Source: CAYMAZ01 sp964428185 (GTDB lineage: Bacteria; Bacteroidota; Bacteroidia; Bacteroidales; DTU049). Taken from it: a stretch of 32,014 bases of DNA. The notes under the pieces were generated by a model. That model was not told where the DNA came from and ran no database searches. It worked only from the letters and a program-made list of their open reading frames with translations. The translations under genes were made by a program, and so were the position numbers. Shown here one piece after another: positions 8,255 to 20,142 of the stretch. Within the stretch, counting starts at the first letter, position 1; each line of letters begins with the position of its first letter. The stretch spans positions 1 to 32,014 of the forward strand of contig CAYRXH010000019.1 of assembly GCA_964428185.1 (NCBI GenBank), read 5' to 3'.

Positions 8255-9352
8255 TCAGACATTAAACCTCACATGCAAAATATCTCCATCCCTGACAACA
8301 TAACTTTTTCCTTCAAGTCTCACTTTCCCCTTGTCTTTACATGCCTGTTCAGACTTAAACTCCGCCATATCTTCATACGAAATGACCTCAGCCCTGATGA
8401 AACCACGCTCCAGATCACTGTGAATAGCTCCTGCAGCTTGCTGTGCATTCATCCCCTTTTTGATTGTCCATGCCCTATTTTCCTTTCCCCCCACAGTAAA
8501 AAATGAAATAAGATTCAGCTGCTGATATGCAGCTCTCGCAAGTCGGTTTACTCCGGGCTCGTTCAGTCCCAAGTCTGAAAGGAACATCTGTCTTTCCTCA
8601 GGATCATCAAATGAGGCAATATCGGCCTCAACAGCCCCTGCCACCAGCAACACATTAGCACTTTCGTTTTGCACAGACTCTTTGAATTGAACAACATAGC
8701 TATTGGGAGATTGAATGGATTTCTCATCAACATTACATACATAAATAACCGGTTTGGCAGTGAGCAAAAACAACTCTCTGATGTTTGCCATATCATCATC
8801 ATTCAGATCAAGACTTCTGATATTTTGGAAATTTTCAAGTGCATTCTTCATTTTCAACAAAGAATCATACTGGGCCCTGGCAGATTTATCTCCAACTTTA
8901 ACCGCTTTCTCAAGTTTAATGATTCTTTTCTCAATTTGCTCAAGATCCTTCACCTGAAGTTCAAGATCAATAATTTCTCTGTCTCTGACAGGATTGACTG
9001 ATCCTTCAATATGAGGAAGAGAATCATCGTCAAAACACCGAACCACATGAATGAGTGCATCAGCAAGTCTTACATCACCAAGAAATGAATTCCCTATACC
9101 CCCTCCCTGACTGGATCCCTTAACCAGGCCGGGAATATCAATTAAATCTATAGTAGCAAAAATCATCTTTTCTGCTTTGATCAATGTATGCAGATGTTCA
9201 AGTCTTGGGTCAGGAACCTGTGCCACTCCAATATTTGATTTCTGATTACTAAAGGCAAAACTGCTGATTTCTCCCTTAAAATTGCTCATACAATTAAAAA
9301 GAGTCGTCTTCCCTGAATTTGTCATCCCGATAATTCCGCATTTAAGTCCCAT
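8255..9352 (-). CDS. ychF: Redox-regulated ATPase/GTPase YchF
   Basis: This Obg-family P-loop protein prefers ATP and associates with ribosomes; it has been linked to stress responses. The P-loop GMTNSGKT is at residues 9-16. The switch region DIPGLVKGSSQGGGIGNSFL is characteristic of YchF, and the base-recognition motif is CNVDE instead of the NKxD of true GTPases. A C-terminal TGS-like domain ends in YVVRDGDILHVRFNV. The frame is open to 9433, but the start at 9352 gives MGLKCGIIGMTNSGKT and the usual length of 365 residues. It also begins ten bases after the stop of the upstream porin gene, indicating co-transcription or coupling. Confidence 0.95.
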   Translation of the reverse strand: MGLKCGIIGMTNSGKTTLFNCMSNFKGEISSFAFSNQKSNIGVAQVPDPRLEHLHTLIKAEKMIFATIDLIDIPGLVKGSSQGGGIGNSFLGDVRLADALIHVVRCFDDDSLPHIEGSVNPVRDREIIDLELQVKDLEQIEKRIIKLEKAVKVGDKSARAQYDSLLKMKNALENFQNIRSLDLNDDDMANIRELFLLTAKPVIYVCNVDEKSIQSPNSYVVQFKESVQNESANVLLVAGAVEADIASFDDPEERQMFLSDLGLNEPGVNRLARAAYQQLNLISFFTVGGKENRAWTIKKGMNAQQAAGAIHSDLERGFIRAEVISYEDMAEFKSEQACKDKGKVRLEGKSYVVRDGDILHVRFNV

Positions 9353-9362
9353 CGTTGCATGT

Positions 9363-11216
9363 TTAGTTATAAAATGTCCATGAAATTCCCCACCTGAAGA
9401 ATCTGTCAAAGCGTGGATAATATGGCATAGCATAATAATTCATATCAAGTAGCCCTGCTGTAGCATTATCAAGCATTGCAAAAATTCTGGCTCTTTTAAT
9501 GTTAATTCCTGCAAACGCCGAAGGATAAATATAGTTCCCGATCAGCACTTGGTCCTGATTCATGAAAAGAGCTGCAGGCAGGTGCCAAAGGTCAGCATAA
9601 AACTCAGTAAAATAGAAAGCTTCTACTCCAATAAATGCTTTCAGTGCCCCTTTGAACATCTGAAACTCTATGCCTGTTCTTATTTGTCCATAAAAAGCGG
9701 GAAGCCGAACAGGCACACTATCAGGAAGAGAATTTACACCAACTGTTGTTTCAATAAAGAACTTTCCGGGTCTGAAAACTGCTGTAACATCTGAGTGAAC
9801 GAGCCCAAATGATCGGCTATACACTTCAGGTTGATTTAAAATTCCGATATAAACAAAATCCTTAAGACTCACATAACTGAAATTTGCCCTGAAATACTTA
9901 GCATCAGCCCATGCTGATACAGTAAGTTGTCTCTGAGCACCAAAATCGTTATCCCAAAAATAATGGTTTGAATTGAGATACTGATAAACAAACAAAGGAT
10001 CCAGAAGTTCATTTTTTACAACAAGGCCGGCCCGATGAACAAATCCGTTGCGCAAACTCCTTAGCAATTGAAAATCTACCGAAAGGTTACCGTTACTATA
10101 TTCTCCCTTATAGAAAGAAGCATTTCCGCAAAAAAGAAGAGAATGGGGAAGTTGCAATATAACTCCCCCATGAAGGCTTTTCCGGAAATAGGGAATGGTA
10201 TCACTAAGCTGTCTGAAAAGCGCATTCTGATATCTGAACTCAGCATAATATCTGAAGACCGGGGTAGATGAATCTCCAGGAAAATAATTTGAAAGCGTAA
10301 AACTGTTTGTAAGAAGCTGAATATAAACACTATCCAATGTAACCGTTGAATCAATAAGGATATCGGGATACAGAGTATGGAGAGGGTCAGCATCATAATA
10401 AACATTTTTCATTCTATTATAATTGGCCGAATGACCTATTATTAGCGGAAAATGTTGGTTTTTCCGAAAAACCCTGAAATATTGTTTTAGGAAATATGTT
10501 GCATCATTGTATTTTCTTTCAGCAGTAATATAATTGACATTGGCATATTCTCTGGAAAAGATCAAAGAATCTTCAAATTCGGAGGGAATCGCAAGGCCAC
10601 CGTTTTCTCTTTGCTGTATTTTATTTGTAACAATTCCGGCAGTAGTCATATATCGTTCAGACTGTGGCAGAAATATCATTGATGCATAAAAATGATTCTG
10701 ATTTGTTCTTTGTGAAGCATAAATACCTGGAGCACTAATTAAATTATAATGTAAAGAAAGAAAAAGAGAAGTATCAATTTGTTGAGTGTGGAAAAAATTA
10801 AAAAACTGTTCTTTCTTGAGTCCTGAAGCATAAAATACATTTGAAGCAGAATACTGACTTTTTTGGGTAATAATGTTCTCTGGGGACATCAGGAGATGAT
10901 CGTAAAAAGGGAGCTGATGAAAAAAGTTCTGAGAGAGGAAAGAGGTCTTGTTAAACGGGATCTGATAAGATCCTGAGTTTCCGTTAGAGACAGCAAGTTG
11001 TGATGATCTGGCATAGTTATAGAACCAGAAAGAGATTGATTTATCAAATGGATGAATTAATGTATCCGTAAAGATATTTTTGATATCAGTATGAATAAAA
11101 GAGAACGAAGTAGAATCAGGACTTCTGAAGAGGGTAGAGTCATCTTGGGCCGGAGAAGGGAGGCTGAATGAGTAGCAAAATGCAAGTGAAAGAATCAAAG
11201 ATTTATAACAGAACAT
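9363..11216 (-). CDS. Putative porin (Porin_10-like outer-membrane protein)
   Basis: This 617-residue protein has a signal peptide (hydrophobic residues 5-19, cleavage near SPAQ at about 24), followed by long stretches of alternating aromatic strands. It ends with the aromatic strand FFRWGISWTFYN, typical of outer-membrane barrels. Size and strand pattern resemble the Bacteroidota putative-porin family (Porin_10), which I infer without a search. The ychF gene follows after ten bases. A TATATTTG box ends only five bases upstream of the ATG, so the mRNA may have almost no leader. The gene lies immediately downstream of the terminator of the ribosomal RNA operon and has its own promoter. Substrate is unknown. 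Confidence 0.75.
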   Translation of the reverse strand: MFCYKSLILSLAFCYSFSLPSPAQDDSTLFRSPDSTSFSFIHTDIKNIFTDTLIHPFDKSISFWFYNYARSSQLAVSNGNSGSYQIPFNKTSFLSQNFFHQLPFYDHLLMSPENIITQKSQYSASNVFYASGLKKEQFFNFFHTQQIDTSLFLSLHYNLISAPGIYASQRTNQNHFYASMIFLPQSERYMTTAGIVTNKIQQRENGGLAIPSEFEDSLIFSREYANVNYITAERKYNDATYFLKQYFRVFRKNQHFPLIIGHSANYNRMKNVYYDADPLHTLYPDILIDSTVTLDSVYIQLLTNSFTLSNYFPGDSSTPVFRYYAEFRYQNALFRQLSDTIPYFRKSLHGGVILQLPHSLLFCGNASFYKGEYSNGNLSVDFQLLRSLRNGFVHRAGLVVKNELLDPLFVYQYLNSNHYFWDNDFGAQRQLTVSAWADAKYFRANFSYVSLKDFVYIGILNQPEVYSRSFGLVHSDVTAVFRPGKFFIETTVGVNSLPDSVPVRLPAFYGQIRTGIEFQMFKGALKAFIGVEAFYFTEFYADLWHLPAALFMNQDQVLIGNYIYPSAFAGINIKRARIFAMLDNATAGLLDMNYYAMPYYPRFDRFFRWGISWTFYN

Positions 11217-11221
11217 AAGTG

Positions 11222-11229
11222 CAAATATA
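11222..11229 (-). promoter_or_regulatory. -7 box of the porin-ychF operon
   Basis: TATATTTG on the minus strand at 11229-11222 exactly matches TAnnTTTG and ends five bases before the ATG at 11216. No -33 TTTG is visible upstream. The predicted transcription start is practically at the start codon. Confidence 0.5.
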
Positions 11230-11250
11230 CTACTTAGGTCTGATTTTGGA

Positions 11251-11283
11251 GTAAAAAAAATCCCGGCACTAAGAGCCGGGATT
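11251..11283 (-). terminator. Rho-independent terminator of the rRNA operon
   Basis: On the minus strand a perfect nine-base-pair stem AATCCCGGC/GCCGGGATT (11283-11275 with 11267-11259) encloses a seven-base loop and runs directly into a T tract. It lies about 15 bases after the 5S gene and before the porin promoter, separating the two transcription units. Confidence 0.92.
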
Positions 11284-11297
11284 AAAAAAAAAAAGAT

Positions 11298-11405
11298 TTT
11301 GGCGACGACATACTCTCCCGCGTAAGCAGTACCATCTGCGCAAGTGGGCTTAACGACTCTGTTCGGAATGGGAAGAAGTGAACACCACTGCTATAATCGC
11401 CATAA
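11298..11405 (-). rRNA. rrf: 5S ribosomal RNA
   Basis: The minus strand begins TGGCGATTATAGC and contains the conserved loop TTCCCATTCCGAACAG, then closes with TACTGCTTACGCGGGAGAGT and a 3' arm GTCGCCA pairing with the 5' end. The length of about 108 bases is normal. It is the last gene of the operon, about 60 bases after 23S. Ends are accurate to a few bases. Confidence 0.93.
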
Positions 11406-11467
11406 AATCGTTGAATACGATTTGACAATGAAAGGAAAGAAGTAAGAGACAATGTTATATTGATTTA

Positions 11468-14354
<2,887 letters not shown>

Positions 14355-14402
14355 AAATATATTTTTATAACATTACCTCTTTTGTTACTTCTTTCCAACA
14401 TG

Positions 14403-14411
14403 TCAAAGAAC
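14403..14411 (-). promoter_or_regulatory. boxA-like antitermination motif before 23S
   Basis: GTTCTTTGA on the minus strand lies in the tRNA-Ala to 23S spacer, within the familiar spacer block GTTCTTTGACATGTTGG. The same nine bases occur twice in the leader before 16S, supporting a role as a Nus-factor boxA in rRNA antitermination. Confidence 0.55.
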
Positions 14412-14432
14412 TTTAACCGATTAACCGGTGTG

Positions 14433-14506
14433 TGGAGAATAACGGATTCGAACCGATGACCCCCTGCGTGCAAGGCAGGTGCTCTAGCCAGCTGAGCTAA
14501 TTCCCC
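14433..14506 (-). tRNA. tRNA-Ala (anticodon TGC)
   Basis: The minus strand folds into a full cloverleaf. The acceptor GGGGAAT pairs with ATTCTCC (one G-T), the D arm is GCTC..GAGC, the anticodon stem CCTGC/GCAGG encloses CTTGCAC with anticodon TGC, and the T arm contains GGTTCGAATCC. CCA is not encoded. It sits in the usual place between tRNA-Ile and 23S. Confidence 0.96.
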
Positions 14507-14517
14507 AAAACGTGCTG

Positions 14518-14591
14518 TAGTCCCGAGCAGATTTGAACTGCTGACCCCTACATTATCAGTGTAGTGCTCTAACCAGCTGAGCTACGGGACT
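14518..14591 (-). tRNA. tRNA-Ile (anticodon GAT)
   Basis: The acceptor arms AGTCCCG/CGGGACT, the anticodon stem CTACA/TGTAG around CTGATAA with anticodon GAT, and the T-loop GTTCAAATC are all intact. The encoded molecule is 74 bases including the discriminator A. It lies 11 bases upstream of tRNA-Ala in the 16S-23S spacer. Confidence 0.96.
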
Positions 14592-14700
14592 ATATTGATG
14601 AATCTCATCATATTTTCCTCTCACTCAGAGACAGAATCCACTGAGCTCGTTTTGGATTAATCGTTTAATATAAAGCAAAGAAAGAGATAGTAAGTATTAT

Positions 14701-14720
14701 TTGACATTTTTCAATGTCAA
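14701..14720 (-). repeat. Hairpin in the 16S-tRNA spacer
   Basis: TTGACATT and AATGTCAA form a perfect eight-base-pair stem with a four-base loop about 20 bases after the 16S 3' end. It is a likely part of the precursor processing structure. The spacer 14592-14741 otherwise holds only AT-rich sequence and two copies of AGAATCCACT. Confidence 0.5.
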
Positions 14721-14741
14721 ACAGGGATAGAATCCACTCTA

Positions 14742-16265
<1,524 letters not shown>

Positions 16266-16362
16266 GAAATGATCTTAAATGCTCTTGGATTTACTATCGC
16301 CACCTTGGTTGTTCATTTTTGAACTCAAGGATACTTACTACCTCTCTTTTGCTTCAATATCT

Positions 16363-16371
16363 TCAAAGAAC
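16363..16371 (-). promoter_or_regulatory. boxA-like motif in the rRNA leader, proximal
   Basis: GTTCTTTGA on the minus strand lies about 100 bases before 16S, downstream of all three promoters, so every precursor transcript would carry it. It is identical to the motif before 23S. Confidence 0.5.
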
Positions 16372-16400
16372 GTTTTCTTCTTTTTAAAAGTTTGGGAGTG

Positions 16401-16430
16401 CAAAATTACATAATTTTTTTATTCACCAAA
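16401..16430 (-). promoter_or_regulatory. rRNA promoter P1 (nearest 16S)
   Basis: On the minus strand TTTG (16430-16427), an 18-base spacer and TAATTTTG (16408-16401) match the Bacteroidota sigma consensus. Transcription would start near 16395, about 130 bases before mature 16S. Confidence 0.75.
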
Positions 16431-16492
16431 CATTTTTGAAAAAAAAACTAAATATTTTTTTTCTCCCTCTGCTTTCGTCTAAAACAGGACGG

Positions 16493-16523
16493 CAAAATTA
16501 ATGCTTTTTTTTATTCTACCAAA
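16493..16523 (-). promoter_or_regulatory. rRNA promoter P2
   Basis: TTTG (16523-16520), a 19-base spacer and TAATTTTG (16500-16493) on the minus strand form a full consensus promoter. The -7 box is identical to that of P1, 92 bases further upstream. Confidence 0.75.
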
Positions 16524-16558
16524 TTTTTTTTACGCTAAATAAAAAAATTGTTTCACAC

Positions 16559-16567
16559 TCAAAGAAC
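16559..16567 (-). promoter_or_regulatory. boxA-like motif in the rRNA leader, distal
   Basis: A second GTTCTTTGA lies between P3 and P2 on the minus strand. Only transcripts from the outermost promoter would contain it. Confidence 0.45.
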
Positions 16568-16604
16568 TTACCCCCATCTTCTCTTTTAATTTCAAACGGG
16601 ACTG

Positions 16605-16637
16605 CAAAGTTAATGTATATTTTCTTAAACAAACAAA
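16605..16637 (-). promoter_or_regulatory. rRNA promoter P3 (outermost)
   Basis: TAACTTTG (16612-16605) is an exact TAnnTTTG box. Two TTTG candidates lie 17 bases (16633-16630) and 21 bases (16637-16634) upstream of it. AT-rich sequence with A tracts further upstream could act as an UP-like element. The rest of 16266-16759 is AT-rich leader and spacer with no gene. Confidence 0.65.
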
Positions 16638-16656
16638 TGAATTATAATGTTTTTTT

Positions 16657-16706
16657 ATTTTATTTTCCTCTTCATTCTATTTGATGATTACAAAGGAAAA
16701 TAAAAT
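16657..16706. repeat. Twelve-base inverted repeat upstream of the rRNA promoters
   Basis: ATTTTATTTTCC (16657-16668) and GGAAAATAAAAT (16695-16706) are perfect inverted copies separated by 26 bases. They lie between the stop of the upstream repeat-protein gene and P3. On the minus strand the structure is followed by A and not T residues, so it is a poor intrinsic terminator and may be a protein-binding site. Confidence 0.55.
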
Positions 16707-16759
16707 TTATCATTCTATATATTATAATGTATGTCCGTTTAATATTGAAAGAGTCATCT

Positions 16760-19700
16760 CTATCTGACCAGCGTTATTGTGCCTGAAAAATCTTCCCTTT
16801 CTCCGACAACTCCTGTCCATGTAATACGTAAAATGTAACTAAATACTCCTGTATCACATTGATTCCCCCTGAAACTTCCATCCCAGCCTTTCTCCTGACT
16901 AGTTGTCTCAAATATCTTTTGTCCCCAGCGATTATATATAATAAACTCAAGATACTCGATGCCTTCTCCTCTCACATATAACACGTCATTTTCTCCGTCG
17001 CCGTTGGGTGAAAATATGTTGGGAATATACACATGGGGTGGTAAACATTCATCTGCTCCAGGCAACACCGTAAACATTGAAAGACTGCTGCAACCATTGG
17101 CATCTGTCACTGTGAACACATAACTGCCAGGGGTGAGATCTGTAACCGTATCTGTGGTGGCTGAATTGCTCCATTCCACTGAATACGGCAATGTGCCTCC
17201 TGTGACAACTGAATACGCCCATCCGTCACCTGCACCGATACAGCTTTCATCATATGAATATACAATTGCAGAAGGTGAAGGCCATACTGTTATATCCACA
17301 CTATCCATATCTCCGCATAATCCTGCAATGCTGTAGTAAATTGTATGTGTTCCAGCACCGGCCTGTCCAGGACTGAACAACCCTGTACTTCCATTGGTAA
17401 TACCCGTGCCTGTCCACGAGCCACCGGGGTCAACAGCCGTCAAATTCACTGCTGCATCATTGCTGCAATATTCTGTTCCGGAAGTTATAGTGGCATCTGC
17501 CTGTGTCAAAACACTCACCGTGATGGCATAACTGCCCTGACAGGTGTTTCCGTCGGTCACTGTAACACTGTATGTGCCTCCTGTGGTCACATTGATGGTT
17601 TGAGTTGAACCGGATGGCAGCCATGTATATCCTGTAAACCCTGCTCCTGCATCAAGTGTCAGATTGTCGCCGCTGCAGATGGTCGTATCGGGACCCAGAT
17701 TCACTGTGGGTGCTGCATATACTGTGACATTCGCTGAAGCTGTATCGCCGCAACTGCCTGCGATACCGTAATACACAATATGGACTCCTGCGCCTGCTGT
17801 GCCGGGATTAAATGTGCCTGCTGATGGGTTGGTAATACCGGGACCCCACCACGTGCCACCGGGGTCAATAGCCGTCAGATTCACTGCTGCATCATTGCTG
17901 CAATACTCTGTTCCGGAAGTTATAGTGGCATCTGCCTGTGTCAAAACACTCACCGTGATGGCATAACTGCCCTGACAGGTGTTTCCGTCGGTCACTGTAA
18001 CACTGTATGTGCCTCCTGTGGTCACATTGATGGTTTGAGTGGAACCAGAAGGCAACCATGAATATCCGGCATAACCTGCTCCCGCATCAAGTGTCAGATT
18101 GTCGCCGCTGCAGATGGTCGTGTCGGGACCTAAATTCACTGTGGGTGCTGCATATACTGTTATGTTTGTTGAAGATGTATCGCCGCAGCTTCCTGCGATC
18201 CCGTAAAACACTGTATGCACTCCAGCGCCTGCTGTGCCGGGATTAAATGTGCCTGCTGATGGGTTGGTAATACCGGGACCCCACCACGTGCCACCGGGGT
18301 CAATAGCCGTCAGATTCACTGCTGCATCATTGCTGCAATATTCTGTTCCGGAAGTTATCGTGGCATCTGCATGTGTCAAAACACTCACCGTGATGGCATA
18401 ACTGCCCTGACAGGTGTTTCCGTCGGTCACTGTAACACTGTATGTGCCTCCTGTGGTCACATTGATGGTTTGAGTGGAACCAGAAGGCAACCATGAATAT
18501 CCGGCATAACCTGCTCCCGCATCAAGTGTCAGATTGTCGCCGCTGCAGATGGTCGTGTCGGGACCTAAATTCACTGTGGGTGCTGCATATACTGTTATGT
18601 TTGTTGAAGATGTATCGCCGCAGCTTCCTGCGATCCCGTAAAACACTGTATGCACTCCAGCGCCTGCTGTGCCGGGATTAAATGTGCCTGCTGATGGGTT
18701 GGTAATACCGGGACCCCACCACGTGCCACCGGGGTCAATAGCCGTCAGATTCACTGCTGCATCATTGCTGCAATATTCTGTTCCGGAAGTTATCGTGGCA
18801 TCTGCATGTGTCAAAACACTCACCGTGATGGCATAACTGCCCTGACAGGTGTTTCCGTCGGTCACTGTAACACTGTATGTGCCTCCTGTGGTCACATTGA
18901 TGGTTTGAGTTGAACCGGATGGCAGCCATGTATATCCTGTAAACCCTGCTCCTGCATCAAGTGTCAGATTGTCGCCGCTGCAGATGGTCGTATCGGGACC
19001 CAGATTCACTGTGGGATTAGCATAAACCGTAATATAATTTGTCTTTATTTCTGTGTCGCTTCCTCCTGCATTGCCCGCTTCAAGGGTTACAGTATATGTT
19101 CCGGGAGTATTGTAGCAAATGCCTGTGGGATTCTGAACTGAAGAAGATGGGGTTGCTGCTCCTGTAAATGTCCAGTTCCAGGTGGTTGGAGTATTGGTGC
19201 TTAAATCAGTGAAATTAATACATTCGCCGGCACAAATTGAGGTTTCTGATGCTGAAAAATCGGCAACAGGAGGAGTTACACTTGAGGGAGCAGTAATTAT
19301 GATATTATCAACTGCAAATGAAGGGTCTGTTGCCGTATTACATGCTACTGAATTACTGTTCTGCCAGACAAAAGCAATTTTCAGATTTGTAATATTTTCA
19401 CAGCTTGCAGGCATGGCCCATGTAACATTCGTCCATCTTCCCTGTCCTCCTGTGCAAATCTGAGATTTTAAATTGTCCATTCCACCACCGGTTCCCAGTG
19501 CAGGGTTTGATGAAGTTGGAGCACCTGTAGCGCTTATCCAGTTTGTCCCTCCATCAACACTATATTGAAAATAGGCTCTGTCCCTGGTTCCGCAGCCATT
19601 TCCTATAAAATTGAAACTAAGTGTCAAATTGGAATACCCTGTGGTATTGATGTTTGGAGAGGATATTCTTCTGTTTGCATCTGCAGTTGCTGAATAAGCA

Positions 19701-19978
19701 GCACCTGTGGAAAAACCAGTAGCTCCCATATATAAAGTGGGATTTCCCTGTCCGCCTGCGCCACATACATTTGGAGCCATTCCGGATTCATCATCGCTGT
19801 TTTGCCAGATATTTTCAAGGCCAAAACCATCAACGGTATTCCCCCACGGTGTTGTAAGATCAGTATTAGTCCATCCACCAAATCCTGAATTAAAATTTTC
19901 TGAGTAAATTGTCACCTGTGAATAAGCAATCATTCCTGAATATAAAAGAATCAATGAAATTGCAAATGTCTTTTTCAT
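16760..19978 (-). CDS. Large secreted repeat protein with gliding-motility-type (CHU_C, type B) C-terminal sorting domain
   Basis: This 1,072-residue protein has a signal peptide (residues 1-21, ending AYSQ). Next comes an N-terminal jelly-roll-like region (about 22-230, YSENFNSGFGGWTN and many aromatic residues) and a PKD-like domain (about 235-318, PVADFSASETSICAGECINF). Four tandem units of exactly 145 residues follow (about 320-900), each with two Ig/PKD-like halves starting NLGPDTTICSGDNLTLDAGAG and ADATITSGTEYC. A SprB-like repeat (about 900-975, LPYSVEWSNSATTDTVTDLTPGSY) precedes the tail PNIFSPNGDGENDVL...YNRWGQKIFE (about 985-1072). That tail is the signature of type IX-secreted, surface-attached proteins. 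An adhesin-like role is inferred from architecture. It ends in TAG. It lies codirectionally upstream of the rRNA operon with no clear terminator between them. Confidence 0.88.
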   Translation of the reverse strand: MKKTFAISLILLYSGMIAYSQVTIYSENFNSGFGGWTNTDLTTPWGNTVDGFGLENIWQNSDDESGMAPNVCGAGGQGNPTLYMGATGFSTGAAYSATADANRRISSPNINTTGYSNLTLSFNFIGNGCGTRDRAYFQYSVDGGTNWISATGAPTSSNPALGTGGGMDNLKSQICTGGQGRWTNVTWAMPASCENITNLKIAFVWQNSNSVACNTATDPSFAVDNIIITAPSSVTPPVADFSASETSICAGECINFTDLSTNTPTTWNWTFTGAATPSSSVQNPTGICYNTPGTYTVTLEAGNAGGSDTEIKTNYITVYANPTVNLGPDTTICSGDNLTLDAGAGFTGYTWLPSGSTQTINVTTGGTYSVTVTDGNTCQGSYAITVSVLTHADATITSGTEYCSNDAAVNLTAIDPGGTWWGPGITNPSAGTFNPGTAGAGVHTVFYGIAGSCGDTSSTNITVYAAPTVNLGPDTTICSGDNLTLDAGAGYAGYSWLPSGSTQTINVTTGGTYSVTVTDGNTCQGSYAITVSVLTHADATITSGTEYCSNDAAVNLTAIDPGGTWWGPGITNPSAGTFNPGTAGAGVHTVFYGIAGSCGDTSSTNITVYAAPTVNLGPDTTICSGDNLTLDAGAGYAGYSWLPSGSTQTINVTTGGTYSVTVTDGNTCQGSYAITVSVLTQADATITSGTEYCSNDAAVNLTAIDPGGTWWGPGITNPSAGTFNPGTAGAGVHIVYYGIAGSCGDTASANVTVYAAPTVNLGPDTTICSGDNLTLDAGAGFTGYTWLPSGSTQTINVTTGGTYSVTVTDGNTCQGSYAITVSVLTQADATITSGTEYCSNDAAVNLTAVDPGGSWTGTGITNGSTGLFSPGQAGAGTHTIYYSIAGLCGDMDSVDITVWPSPSAIVYSYDESCIGAGDGWAYSVVTGGTLPYSVEWSNSATTDTVTDLTPGSYVFTVTDANGCSSLSMFTVLPGADECLPPHVYIPNIFSPNGDGENDVLYVRGEGIEYLEFIIYNRWGQKIFETTSQEKGWDGSFRGNQCDTGVFSYILRITWTGVVGEREDFSGTITLVR
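17278..19018 (-). repeat. Four direct 435-bp repeats inside the secreted-protein gene
   Basis: The block ending in the NLGPDTT codons recurs with GGACC at 17691, 18126, 18561 and 18996, exactly 435 bases apart. The middle copies look identical over long stretches, while the outer copies share their own variants (see findings). Boundaries are approximate because any phase of the period can be chosen. Confidence 0.93.
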
Positions 19979-19998
19979 ATTGTTAGTATTTACATTTC

Positions 19999-20032
19999 CA
20001 AATTTACTAATAGATCTTAGATAAAAAACAAA
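19999..20032 (-). promoter_or_regulatory. Promoter of the repeat-protein gene
   Basis: TAAATTTG (20006-19999) is an exact -7 box 20 bases before the ATG at 19978, with TTTG at 20032-20029 after a 22-base spacer. The -33 box lies inside the T-rich tail of the upstream terminator. Confidence 0.5.
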
Positions 20033-20060
20033 ACCCGAAATGTCAATAGGGCATTTCGGG
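20020..20060 (-). terminator. Terminator of the hutI-ftcD transcript
   Basis: On the minus strand the perfect nine-base-pair stem CCCGAAATG/CATTTCGGG (20060-20052 with 20042-20034) with a nine-base loop is followed by TTTTGTTTTTT. It lies about 80 bases after the ftcD stop and before the next gene on that strand. Confidence 0.8.
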
Positions 20061-20142
20061 ATTTAAGAATTATCTAGTTGCCTGATAATCTATTGATTAG
20101 ATGGATCTCTGTATGTCTGAATTCCTGAATCAGAACATTTTT

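Noticed and set aside
9353..9433. Longer N-terminus for YchF
   Set aside because: The extra 27 residues overlap the end of the porin gene and are not part of the family; the P-loop begins nine residues after the chosen start.
18058..18681. Two identical 62-codon plus-strand frames 435 bases apart
   Set aside because: They are antisense shadows of the tandem repeats in the large secreted-protein gene; their identity simply mirrors the repeat.
17278..19018. Possible CRISPR or satellite array
   Set aside because: The units are 435 bases, adjoin without spacers and stay in frame as Ig-like protein domains.
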